From positions 1,052,463 through 1,091,205 of the forward strand of contig KZ111142.1 in NCBI GenBank assembly GCA_002077045.2: DNA of 38,743 bases. Reading direction: 5' to 3'. Origin of the DNA: Rachicladosporium sp. CCFEE 5018. Taxonomy: Eukaryota > Ascomycota > Dothideomycetes > Cladosporiales > Cladosporiaceae. The position numbers and the translations under genes are program-made. The notes under the pieces are model-generated. The model searched no databases, was not told the origin of the DNA, and was given only the letters and a program-made list of their open reading frames with translations. Shown here piece after piece: positions 1 to 9,740 of this stretch (within the stretch, counting starts at the first letter, position 1; each line of letters begins with the position of its first letter).

Positions 1-550
1 GCCTGCGATGCGGCGACGGTGGTGGCGCCAGCGGAGAGGATGTTGATGTAGACCTGGCTGCACTGCTTGCCCTGCGACTCGTCGTAGATGTTGTAGAAAT
101 CTCCGCTCAAGCACTGGTAGAAGATGGCACTGCCACCGATTGCGAGCGAACCGTTGCCACATGCAGAGAAGCCACCGGTGTAGATCGCGCCTGCCTGACC
201 TGGCGCCGGGTCGAACTGGAACTGGTGGTTGGCAACGATGTTACCGATGCGGCCGGAGGAGTCGGTGAGAACGCCGTCTGCAAGGGAGATCTCGAGCTTG
301 CCATCTTGCCTCTGTTGATGAAGTCAGTTTGTGATCTTGACAGAGCCTCGATTGACCGGCAATGACTGACCTTCTCGACGCTGCGCTTCGAGCTCGTGGT
401 GACGTTCACAGTCTGGATCTGGAATTTGCCGGAGTAGCTGGGCGAGCAGCCTGCTGGTGCCGAAGATGTGGGGGTCTTCGCAGCTTGAGGCATAGGGGTG
501 GCGACCACAGCGGCCACAAGGGCGAACGAGGTGGCTATGGAGTACAGCAT
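1..550 (-). CDS. PIR-like cell wall protein (3' end outside window)
   Basis: Two exons are visible: 550-371 (60 codons) and 311-1, split by a 59 bp phase-0 intron with a GTCAGT donor and CAACAG acceptor. The protein starts with a hydrophobic signal peptide (residues 1 to about 17, ending VVATP). Exon 2 contains the pattern of the PIR1-type C-terminal domain: SGRIGNIVANHQFQFD, then GAIYTGGF, then FYQCLSGDFYNIYDE and a Cys shortly after (GKQCSQVYI). In yeasts this family is covalently attached to beta-1,3-glucan of the wall; I infer a wall structural protein here. No classical N-terminal PIR repeats are visible, as is usual for short filamentous-fungal members. A dibasic KR occurs at about residues 54-55. 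The last readable codons are Ala/Thr-rich and the stop lies beyond the window. The start is the first ATG of the only frame with a signal peptide. Confidence 0.85.
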
Positions 551-2775
551 CTTGACGAGGCTGGCGTGTGACGGTGATGCGGTGTTCAGTTACTATTAAG
601 TATTGCGAGAACAATGCAGCTGCGGATAGCGACAGTTGAGGCGATGCGGTGCGATGCAGCGATCGAGCGAGTGTTGATGGCTGTGCGTGGGTAAGAGATA
701 GATCGTGCGAGGTAGCGATGCGGAATGGTGATAAGGATAATGGTTTGAGTGGTTGTTGTGGCAGAGCAGGAAATAGGGCGAGGAATGTAGAGAGCTTTAA
801 ATTGCTGCGTGTGCACAATTGCCTGCCGCTTGGGCCATTGTGAATACCGGGGGGGTTGGCTGGGGACAACCCTAGCAACGCCACCAGCTTGTCAAAGCGC
901 TCGTGACGGCAGCATGTGCCATCGATGGGACCGGCCGCGCGAGACAGCAGATGCGTGCCGCAAGCAGAAGGTAAAGACCGTGGCCGGGACTCCATGCACC
1001 TCCGTTGACTCAGTTTTACTCCAGTCCAGCCAATCACCGCTACACATCTTCACTCAACTAGCCTCATTCGAGCGCTCCGTACAGAGATCGACTGGATGGA
1101 CTGCAGACAAGCGGCGGGGCGGCCAGGCAACGCGTATGCATGTGCTAACCGCTTCGCAGCAACGCCTGCGCATCCACCCTACCATCGTCCGTCACAACGA
1201 GAAGCATATTGTAACTGCAGCGAGGGACTTCACGATGCATATGGTGTAGCCTCTGCAATGCACACTCGCTACGCCGTGACCGAGACCTCGACGGCAGGCA
1301 CACCGTCGTGACACCGTGGCGACCGAGACAGCAGCGTTGAACAGCGTCCCCACTATGCGGCTCATCACTTTGTGGACCGAGTATACTGCATGTAGGTTGC
1401 GGCTTACTCGGCATGACTTTCTCGCTCCAGACGGCGGCGGCGGCGGGGTACGGTACAAGATACTTTCGCAAACTACATCGTCGTAGACATCTATTTCGAG
1501 CTGTGACCCGCAAGTCAACGACACCTATGCTTTCGGTCGATGCCGACCATTTGACGTCTCCTCTACCCGGACTGATGAGATCCATTCTCTATGCGCTGCT
1601 CTCACATCTGCAGCCAGGTGCTCGAAGATCAGCACATCTTATCCAATCGCCTTTTAGCCGCGCGCGAGATGGGGAAGTAGACTGGGGTGGCAACGACAAC
1701 CCCTCCGTGGCTTGACGATCCGCCGCTAGAGATCAGTAGATCTGGCAACGCTCGCGAGCTGGCCAGCTTGAGCACCCTGCTTCTAAGATCTCGCGGAAGA
1801 TCGTCGATCTAGCCGGATATTCCGGTTGCGTGCTCGAGCTTCGAATTCTTGACAGCAGATATGGAAACCACAACGATGAGAAACGTTTTCCATGGCAACG
1901 TTGGAAGCAACGTCTCATCGTTTCACACTGCACCGCCATGCTATTGTGACCCGCACCGAGCATATGCATTTAGCGAAGTGCACGCTCCACGCGATAGATG
2001 GCTGGGCATTCCCGCCACCCGACATACTGGGAGCCGTCCTGGCTTCCTCACATTGAGACATCCGCCGCGGGGAGAACGACGACATTGATCGACGTCGATA
2101 CGATGGCTAGAGTTCTATGAGGCTTTCAGTGTTTACATCATGCTGCTGTAGCTTCAATAGTGGTACGATCGTATACTCTCGAGCTTGTTTGCGTCTGATG
2201 ATATGCATCTGCAGAGTAGCTTTGTCCGCCTTTGGTATAGAGGGGCTTCGCAAAGTCTAAATACTGGTATATGCCAACATGGCACATCCGAGGCATCTTA
2301 CTGAGTGACATCGCCTTGAACGGTGACATGAGAGAACGTATGTGTGCCTTACGTATGTGCGACGATAAGCTCAGACTCGGTGAAGTCACGGTATCGTTTT
2401 GATGATCGTTTCATACCACTGCAGCAAGTCAGGCCTAAAGCCACAATCAACCACCCGCAAGCCCTTGCGCCAACGCCGACGCCTTGAAACCATCCTCACC
2501 GCCAGCTAGGTCGAGCGTGCAGCAGACGCAGCACTGCCGCCCTTGCCTCGCTCCCCAATCGAAATCAGCAGACCGAATGTCGCACATACTATCGCCACCC
2601 CTTACGCCTCGCCTTCCCTCGTGCATGAACAAAGGGCACGCGCTGAACGCTGCAGAAAGAAGTATATGCCCGTCCTCCGTCCGGGTTCAAGCCAGCAGTA
2701 CTTTTCGTCGTTTTATGAATGCATCGCTCGTGTAATGAAGTCGCATCGTTGGGTAATACAACAAGCATCAGGGCC
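551..2775. other. Intergenic, no gene recognised
   Basis: This 2.2 kb lies between the start of the PIR-like gene and the 3' end of choline sulfatase. The open frames on both strands are short, low in recognisable motifs and overlap each other. A TGACTCA heptamer sits at 1006-1012, about 460 bp upstream of the PIR-like start. I see no tRNA, repeat or transposon remnant. Confidence 0.5.
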
Positions 2776-4497
2776 TCACTGCCCGAATGCACCGGCCTGG
2801 TGAGGGATCTTCGTCACGCCCTCGTTCACGCCCACCACGGCGATGTTCGTCTTCTCCCTTCCATTCGCATCGACGATGGGGAATCTCGCCAGGCGCTCGA
2901 GGTCATCAAGATCCTTGTGGCTCCTGATGTACTTGTCTTGGCTGTTGTCAGGCACCTTGTAATCCCAGCTCGTCCAAGCCCCGCTCTTCAGCGAAGAGTG
3001 CACAAAGCGGCGCTGGCGTTGGCGTTGGACGACATCAGTGGTGATGGCTTCCATGTTCCACTTCTCTTTCGCCTCCGCGACGAAAGAGTCGTAGACCTTG
3101 ACCGTGGCAGGGTCACTCGAAGTGGCGAGGTTGTCGAGTTCATGAGGGTCGGTGGAGAGATTGAAGAGTAGGTCCGGGTCTGCTGGGCAGGTAATGTACT
3201 TCCACGCTCCGCGTCGGATCATCATCATGGGCGCGACGGTGCCTTCGCCCATGTACTCCGCGAAGACAGTGTCGTGAGTGTCTTTGCCCTTGAGGTGAGG
3301 CACCATTGAGACACCGTCCATGGGAAGGTAAGGTTCGAGCTTCTCACCGACAATATCGACAAGTGTTGGCAGAATGTCGAGGGTACTGACGTTCTGAGGC
3401 ACGCGATGAGGTGCGTAACGTTTTGGGTAGGAAATTAGCATGGGAACGCGGACAGATGCCTCGAAGTAGGACATCTTGTACCAGAGACCGCGCTCGCCAA
3501 GCATATCACCATGATCGCCGGAAAACATGATGAGGGTATTGTCGTCTAGCTTTAGCCTCTTCAACAGAGCCATGAGCTTGCCGACTTGTGCGTCAACGTA
3601 GCTGACTGCGCCGTAGTATGCTCGCCGCGCCTGCTTGATTTGCTCAGGAGTGAACTCGTAATCCTCGAGATCGCAGACGTGTTGCAGGCGCTTGCTGTGG
3701 GCATCCAAATCCTTCTTCGGTATGCTGACCTCCGGTAAGTCAATGTCGACACCCTCGTACATGTCATAGTGCTCCTGCTCGATCGTGTAAGGGTCGTGAG
3801 GATGTGTAAGCGAGACTGTCAAACAGAACGGTCGTGAGTCCTTCTTCGGATCTTTCCTCACGTGATCGTGCAAATACTGTTGAGCCTTGTACATGACCTC
3901 CTCGTCGTAGTCTAGCTGATTGCTCCGCTCACATGGCCCTGCTTGGAGGATCGACGAGCTGTTGTGGTACCACTCTAGCCTCTTGTCCGGCTCGTCCCAA
4001 TTCACTGACCATCCCAAGTCCGCAGGATATATGTCTGCGGTCAACCTTCGCTCATAGCCGTGCAGTTGTTCGCCAATGAAGTGCATCTTTCCTCCCAGTA
4101 TACATTCGTAGCCCGCCTTCCGCAGATAGTGGGCGTATGTCGGCGTGTCTTCGGCTATTGGTGAGGCATTGTCGTACGCGCCGATCTTCGAAGGCAGCTG
4201 CCCTGTGATCATGGCCATCCGGCTTGGAGCACACAGAGGGGAGTTGCAGTAGGCGGACTCGAACACAACCGACTGCTCTGCGAGCTTGTCAAGGTGTGGA
4301 GTCTTGATCTGGCTTTTCGGGTTGTACATCTTGAGGAGCGGCGCGGCGAGCTGATCGGCCATGATGTAGAGAATGTTTGGTCTATCTTGGAACAGAGGCG
4401 TGCTGAAGCCATTTTGGCCAAGGAGACCTGTGGGTGGTGATGCTGGCGGCGTGTCTGGTAGTGCCCTGCTACGGAAGCGGTCGACGTGGTCTGCCAT
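2776..4497 (-). CDS. betC: Choline-O-sulfatase
   Basis: The enzyme hydrolyses choline-O-sulfate to choline and sulfate (EC 3.1.6.6), releasing stored or scavenged sulfur and, through choline, a glycine betaine precursor. This 573-residue protein has the type I sulfatase core starting at RPNILYIMADQ (about residues 39-49, with the metal-ligand Asp48). The sulfatase signature C89-A-P-S-R93 supplies the Cys converted to formylglycine. Choline-sulfatase hallmarks follow: SKIGAYDNA, GGKMHFIGEQLHG, WYHNSSSILQAGPC, THPHDPY and SGDHGDMLGERGLWYKM. The C-terminal choline-sulfatase domain is present (RQRQRRFV ... DYKVPDN ... LARFP). No signal peptide is seen, so it is probably cytosolic. I start at the ATG at 4497; the frame stays open 30 codons further upstream, but only to a GTG. 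No intron is needed. The upstream region is shared with PTH2 and holds sulfur-regulon-like motifs. Confidence 0.95.
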   Translation of the reverse strand: MADHVDRFRSRALPDTPPASPPTGLLGQNGFSTPLFQDRPNILYIMADQLAAPLLKMYNPKSQIKTPHLDKLAEQSVVFESAYCNSPLCAPSRMAMITGQLPSKIGAYDNASPIAEDTPTYAHYLRKAGYECILGGKMHFIGEQLHGYERRLTADIYPADLGWSVNWDEPDKRLEWYHNSSSILQAGPCERSNQLDYDEEVMYKAQQYLHDHVRKDPKKDSRPFCLTVSLTHPHDPYTIEQEHYDMYEGVDIDLPEVSIPKKDLDAHSKRLQHVCDLEDYEFTPEQIKQARRAYYGAVSYVDAQVGKLMALLKRLKLDDNTLIMFSGDHGDMLGERGLWYKMSYFEASVRVPMLISYPKRYAPHRVPQNVSTLDILPTLVDIVGEKLEPYLPMDGVSMVPHLKGKDTHDTVFAEYMGEGTVAPMMMIRRGAWKYITCPADPDLLFNLSTDPHELDNLATSSDPATVKVYDSFVAEAKEKWNMEAITTDVVQRQRQRRFVHSSLKSGAWTSWDYKVPDNSQDKYIRSHKDLDDLERLARFPIVDANGREKTNIAVVGVNEGVTKIPHQAGAFGQ

Positions 4498-5310
4498 CGC
4501 GGTGTCGTGTGCCTGCTTACTTCGTACGTGCGAGCTCACTGAAGGGAGGGGCTTTGGACGCTTGATGAAGTGCAGAAGGGGGGACACGCAAGAGGAAACA
4601 GTGTTACTTCCTTATGCAAGATCATGCAGTGATCGACGTGGATCAGAAGGGAAAGAATGCCTACAAGTGATTACCAAAGTCCACTCACCGACTGAAGCCC
4701 TATCGTTTGCTCCTCTATGGTGTGCTCGACGACTCTGAGCACGCGATCGTCTGAGAAATGACAAGAAGCGCGGCCCACCGCCACTCGTGGTCGCACAGAC
4801 CTCTATCTGGGGGTGAAACTCCGGCATGTATGACATGTGGAGATCTACCAACGTCTTTACCTCAAGTCTGGAACTCGCAATACATTGCACCACTTCCAGG
4901 CTTGAGTTCGAAAGTTGTAGCGATCGGACGTTCCATGGCAGAACAAAGAACTACTGTGTCATTACGCCATTGTAAGGAAGCCGAAATTTTGTCGTGTGGG
5001 GCAAAGGTGATTACGGCATCAAAGAATCCAGACTTCCACGCGAACATGGCGCCTCCATCTCACGTGGCATGTCGAAGAAGAACTAGTCTGACCAATAATA
5101 AGCAGCCTAGGACATTGATTAGACTCAGCTCAAGCCTCTCGGCCGTCGTAAGGACTAAGCCTGGAGATCAAGCGCGCTCAGCTTCAACAGGAAGCAAAGG
5201 GACTTTGACGACTGTTAGACTGGACTACTTAGGCAAGCAACGCACGTGCTGCCCGACATCATCAAGACCTACCAGTCACAATTCATTGTGAACTTGCTAC
5301 CAAGCTAGTC
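4498..5310. promoter_or_regulatory. Divergent promoter region, choline sulfatase / PTH2
   Basis: These 813 bp separate two divergently transcribed genes and must hold both promoters. I find no convincing coding frame. CACGTG cores occur at 5061-5066 and 5243-5248. No clear TATA box was seen for either gene. Confidence 0.6.
5045..5066. promoter_or_regulatory. CYS3-like plus TCACGTG motif pair
   Basis: ATGGCGCC at 5045-5052 matches the first eight bases of the CYS3/MetR-type consensus ATGGCGCCAT. TCACGTG, the Cbf1/Met4-type core, begins eight bases later at 5060. The pair lies about 550 bp upstream of choline sulfatase and about 250 bp upstream of PTH2. CYS3-type bZIP factors are known to control sulfur-acquisition genes, choline sulfatase included, in Neurospora. 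Binding here is inferred from the motif alone. Confidence 0.35.
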
Positions 5311-6083
5311 ATGGCCAACTTTCAAGATAGGGGTCCTCCCTCGACCGCAGCAGTAGCGATAGGTACAGCGATCGTCTCAGGTCTCGCTGGCTACTTCCTG
5401 GGGCAAGCCAGCTCGATTGGTCTGTTCGACTCTACTCCAGCACCTGCACGACGATCGAAGGAGGGCAATGCCGGTCCTAAATCTGACTCTTCCTCGTCCG
5501 ATGATGAGTTCGACACAGAAGCTGTGCCTGATGCCCAGTCCTCCAGCGACGAGAGCGAAGCACAAGACTTAGGCGAACTGAAAACATTCCCTGGCAATAC
5601 AGAGGAATGCAAGCTCGTCCTCGTGGTGCGAAACGATCTCGGCATGACAAAGGGTATGCTTGCCTCTTCCAGGACTTCAGATATGAGTCTTGGCGCTCGA
5701 CTGATAGCCCTTATCTCCCACACCTCACCCCATCTCACCTCACTTCACCACTCAGGATACTGACTACAATTACAGGCAAGATTGCCGCGCAGTGCTCTCA
5801 CGCCACGCTAGCTTGCTACAAAGCTATGATTCGGGCAGATCCTTCGCACCCTGTACTGAAGCAGTGGGAGCGGATGGGCCAGGCGAAGATCGCACTTAAG
5901 GTTGACAACGAAGAGGATATGCTGATGCTACAGGCTCAGGCCGTGAGTCTGGGATTGTGTGCGCAAGTCATTCATGATGCTGGCAGGACGCAGATCGCAA
6001 GTGGCTCGGCGACAGCGCTCGGCATCGGACCGGCGCCCAAAAGCAAGATTGACGAAGTGACTTCGCATCTGAAGCTGCTGTGA
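5311..6083 (+). CDS. PTH2: Peptidyl-tRNA hydrolase 2 (Pth2/Bit1 family)
   Basis: The enzyme releases peptides from stalled peptidyl-tRNA so the tRNA can be reused. Exons are 5311-5653 and 5776-6083, joined across a 122 bp intron (GTATGC...TTACAG, phase 1), giving 216 residues. A single hydrophobic segment at about residues 12-34 (AVAIGTAIVSGLAGYFLG) fits the N-terminal anchor of eukaryotic Pth2 proteins, which places yeast Pth2 at the mitochondrial outer membrane. An acidic, Ser-rich linker follows (about 55-90). The catalytic fold begins at KLVLVVRNDLGMTKG (101-115) and continues over the splice junction as KIAAQCSHATL. It ends with the family motifs DAGRTQIASGS, GIGP and a short SHLKLL tail. 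The intron falls between the two halves of the conserved MTKGKIAAQ block, which makes the splice call firm. Promoter shared with choline sulfatase. Confidence 0.95.
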
Positions 6084-7440
6084 GCGTATGGTACGCCTGG
6101 CGACCGATCATTCCCTGCGTCGACCCTTGGCATTCCTGCCCGCGGTGGACAAGACATGACACTCACTGTCCGATGTTCGCACTCGCGCCTAAACCAGCTG
6201 CTCGCGCTTGGTGATCCGAGCCCATAGCAGAACATTGAGAACGAATCACGCGTTCCACCTCCATGCAACGAGATGGGCGTGATTGAGGCACGTCAACATG
6301 TTCGCAGCGACACCGAGACAACAGTTCGGTCGGAGCCACTGCTCTCGATTTGATTGTGTTTACCACCACAGAGGCGAGAGTAGCCAGCAGGGCCCCGAGA
6401 TCATGATGGTAGCTTATCAGGCCGCTCGATCAAGCCTGACAGCAGCACTAGGAGAAGGAACGGGAACGCGTGCAGCGAGCACGCCTGAGGACCCACAGAG
6501 CCACGCAGACGGAGACGCCCGTACACATAGTCGTGAGAAGACCTCAAACGCACTCTTTAGCTCACTACGTGGTGTACCATCCATTGTCCTGTGACCGATA
6601 GTCCGACTCCGTTATTGAATGCACGATTGTCCTTGACGATCGCACCGACTCAAGGCGTATTGCTCCGTTGACCTGTCATGGCTTACGTCCCAGTGGCCAA
6701 TGGACGCGTGAAGCCGTGTTCACCGAGACTTCAAGTGTCGTATGCGATATGCGTAATCCAAGGTTCGTCTCATAGTGTTTCAGTGTGCTCGTAAGCTTTG
6801 CCAGTTATCCATGTGTTATATGCTCTGACGACTTGGCAATGAGAGTCTCCATCGCAATGATGATGGCGCAGCGAGGACATACGCGTCGACGGCAACTTGT
6901 GGCGGTAGCATTGAACCATGCTATCGCAGGAGATGAGAATGGGCAGTCACTGGGGTGTATCATGATGCGAAGGTCGGACGATCAAGCGCTATGTTGTGAA
7001 CATGAGAGTCATTTGGTGACAGTGAACACACCACTCGCGTGGCCTGATACGCTATCTACTTTTCGAACGAATGTACCGTAATCAAACGCCGCACATATAT
7101 ACCCCTGGTGTATTTCCTCATCACTGCAACAAGCAGGATCGTAAAGCTGGCGATACCATCGTCTTGTACATATCCAGAGAGACGAGGCGAGCTTGACGCC
7201 ACAGGCGCGCATCTGCCACGTGATCCAAATGAATAGTCGTGACAACGTAGCTTTCTTTCACTCCTTCGGAAGTCACCAAACCCATCGCGCAAAGTGCCAG
7301 TCTATCAACAAGAAGTAGAACAAAGAGTGTGAAGTCCATCGAGCTCGCCAGCGGGACTAGCCGCGGCGGCACTCAATAGACAGAGAAGCGAAGTTGTGGT
7401 CGTAAACGCGTGCAGAGACAGGGAATGTCTTGCGAGGCGC
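6084..7440. other. Intergenic, convergent 3' region, no gene recognised
   Basis: The 1.36 kb between the convergent PTH2 and BYS1-domain genes contains only short frames without family resemblance or signal peptides. I see no repeats, tRNA or transposon traces. Confidence 0.5.
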
Positions 7441-8277
7441 TTAGGCGCGGGCGTGGGGGTGAGCGTGGTGCTCGTGGCGCTTGGCGTACGCGGTCGCAGT
7501 GGCGACCTCGGTCACGACCTCAGTGACGACAACGACGTTGCCAGCAGCTGCGGTGGTGGTGCTGGCAATAGTAGCCAGGGTCGTGGGGGTGTCAGCGACG
7601 CGCTGGCGTGTGCGCCACGACCTGCGGGAGGTGCTGGTGGTGGATGCGACCGGTGCTACAGGGGCCTCAGTGGATGTCGGGGCAGGTGCCGCGGGGGTAG
7701 TGGTGGCTACGACAACGGAAGACTCTGCGCTGGAAGCGGCGACGGTTGAAGTGGGTGCGGCGCTGTAGCCCGAGGAAGCGATCGACGAGACGGAACCATC
7801 GTTCTGAGACTCGCCGGAGCAGAGAAGAACAGTGATGGTCGAGTCATCGGGGCAAGCTTGCATGCCATAGGCATCGTCGGTTGAGTAACGGTAAGCGGAC
7901 TGCTTTGGCGTGCAGCTACCCTCGGCGGTGATCTCCCAGTTGCCGTTCCATGGGTTACCGTCAACCTCGCTCAGGTCGTACCAGATGGTGCCGTCGTTGT
8001 GGAAAGTGTACTCGTACTGCATGATGTGGTTGAGGGTCTGGTCGGGGGAGAGCTTGATAGACCATCCGTTGCCGTTGGTCAGCTCGGTCCACTGCTGGGT
8101 GTAGGTACCGTTGGGCTCGAGGGTCTCGTCGATCTCCTGGTAGCCACCGTTGGCGGACGGAACGTTGCAGAGCTTGACCGGGTAGTTGCAGCCATTGACG
8201 ACAATGGCACTGCCGATCGCGTGTGCGAGAGGAGCGCTAGCCAAGATGGCGGAAGCGATGATGGCGTTGGAGAGCAT
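7441..8277 (-). CDS. Secreted BYS1-domain (thaumatin-like) protein
   Basis: This intronless 278-residue protein begins with a clear signal peptide (residues 1-20, ending PLAHA). The next region, to about residue 155, matches the BYS1 domain, named after the Blastomyces yeast-phase protein and often annotated as antigenic thaumatin-like protein: SAIVVNGCNYPVKLCNVP, WSIKLSP and the later Cys residues in GSCTPK, QACPDD and LLCSGE. The remainder is a Ser/Thr/Ala-rich, probably O-glycosylated stalk, followed by VVVVTEVVTEVATATAYA and a dibasic KR before a His-rich tail (HEHHAHPHARA). There is no hydrophobic GPI-type C-terminus. The molecular role of the family is not established, so I claim only a secreted or wall-associated protein. 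The start is the first ATG, 45 bp downstream of a TATA box. Confidence 0.85.
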   Translation of the reverse strand: MLSNAIIASAILASAPLAHAIGSAIVVNGCNYPVKLCNVPSANGGYQEIDETLEPNGTYTQQWTELTNGNGWSIKLSPDQTLNHIMQYEYTFHNDGTIWYDLSEVDGNPWNGNWEITAEGSCTPKQSAYRYSTDDAYGMQACPDDSTITVLLCSGESQNDGSVSSIASSGYSAAPTSTVAASSAESSVVVATTTPAAPAPTSTEAPVAPVASTTSTSRRSWRTRQRVADTPTTLATIASTTTAAAGNVVVVTEVVTEVATATAYAKRHEHHAHPHARA

Positions 8278-9740
8278 GACTGCTAGATGAGTATGGGTGA
8301 TGATGCTTGAGTGAAGTCGTGTTTATATATTGTCGTTAAGCGATGATCGTTCAAGCGAGGCAATTGTCGTTGCAGGCGTTAAATGCGATGGTCAAGTGAG
8401 TGATGACTGTAGCTTCTCAGATTGAGAGTGTGATTGCAGGCAGTGAAAAGAGTGATACTGCACAGCAATTAAACGATGAACGATGCGATAGAGAGTGATA
8501 GCGAGAGAATGAGGAAAGGCTGGGTGCGACGAAAGAGGATTATCAACGACCGAACTCAACCGCGTCCGTCGAGCATGCCCGTCAAACTGCCAACGGCCTG
8601 CAGAGTGGACCCGGGTGGGTGGGTAAGGAAACGTGACGGCCAGGAGGCCGAGCAAATCAAAGCCTAGCGCGCCAGATGCCGGTCAAACACAGCTCAGCCT
8701 TACCCAAACATTGGAGACGCGGCAGACACTGTGCAAGAAAAATCTGCAGGCGGCTGCAGTTGTAGCGGGATAAGCGGGTTCCTCGAACACTAGACCTGTC
8801 GTTGGAGCTCAAGGTTCAGGAACGAGAACAACCGCGAGCCGCCATTTGCTGCATCGGCGGCAGCTGGGTCGGCGCCGGCCAGGGGCACCTTCTGGCCACA
8901 TGCGATGCGTTGCGATGCGTTGACATTGGAAACGTCGTCAGCTTCCAGCCACACACTTTGCCTTGACTCCTGCCCGATCGGGATACGATTATTGCGAATA
9001 TGTGGAGTCGTGTTGTCAAGGCTGCTGTGAGAGATCGCGTAGCCATTCACCCTGCTGTGCTGTCAACGTACCCTGCACACCAATGTCAGCTCAATCCCAA
9101 CATGACCAGGCCCAGATGCGGACTTCGGACATCCAGCCACGTCGGGAACTTTGCCGCATCCTGAGGAAATCCTCTGCCCGTCTCCGAGCACCTGACGTCG
9201 CAGTGCATGATTGGAGGGCGGGCCGCAAATCAACCAGTATTCGCAAGACGCGCAATCTGACCGGATAAAACAATCGTGCAGGATGGCGATTGGTGAGACA
9301 CTGCAGTAAGCGAGACGCTGACGGACCACGTCGCCGTGCAGCAAAGCCCTTGCATCTCCATTGTCGCAGCGCAGGTTTGTGATACTTCGAAGTGAAGATG
9401 AGATGTTTCATGCATTGTTGGCCGAGGTGGCAGAGTTTTGGTGAACCAGCACGAATCGATGCCGAGTGCGACAAGTTCGCAGCCTGAGAACAATAGTGCC
9501 TGAGGCTGGAGCTCTGATATGAAGGAGATCGCGGTGCTATTAGTACCAAATTACGTATGATCAAGGATCGCGTGAGCCAGGCTCGTCTAGTCGTTACTGG
9601 ACGTTGCTTTTACGAAGCTATCGCAGCGGCTCACGGCATCACAAGGCCCCCCAAGTGAATTACGGATCTCATCGATAGGCACACAAGCACCAGCAAGGCG
9701 ATCGCAAGTCAGATCGATAGCAGATGCATGTCTCACTACG
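8278..9740. other. Intergenic, no gene recognised
   Basis: The 1.46 kb lies between the promoter of the BYS1-domain gene and the 3' end of the MFS gene. Apart from the TATA box it holds only short overlapping frames with no recognisable motif, and a trivial 10 bp tandem (TGCGATGCGT twice at 8901-8920). Confidence 0.5.
8322..8329 (-). promoter_or_regulatory. TATA box of the BYS1-domain gene
   Basis: On the minus strand the sequence reads TATATAAA, 45-52 bp upstream of the ATG at 8277. Position and match to the consensus suggest a TATA-driven, probably inducible promoter with a short 5' leader. Confidence 0.5.

Noticed and set aside
324..1037. 237-codon minus frame overlapping the PIR-like gene start
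   Set aside because: It crosses the PIR-like signal peptide and intron in another frame and has no recognisable motif.
2680..2700. GGTTCAAGCC, similar to a tRNA B box
   Set aside because: No matching A box or cloverleaf could be folded around it by eye.
4498..4587. 30-codon N-terminal extension of choline sulfatase
   Set aside because: The extension begins at a GTG and lacks any ATG until 4497; the extra residues have no family match and nuclear fungal genes normally start at ATG.
8901..8920. TGCGATGCGT repeated twice
   Set aside because: Only two 10 bp units, with no further copies and no spacer structure, so neither CRISPR nor a meaningful satellite.
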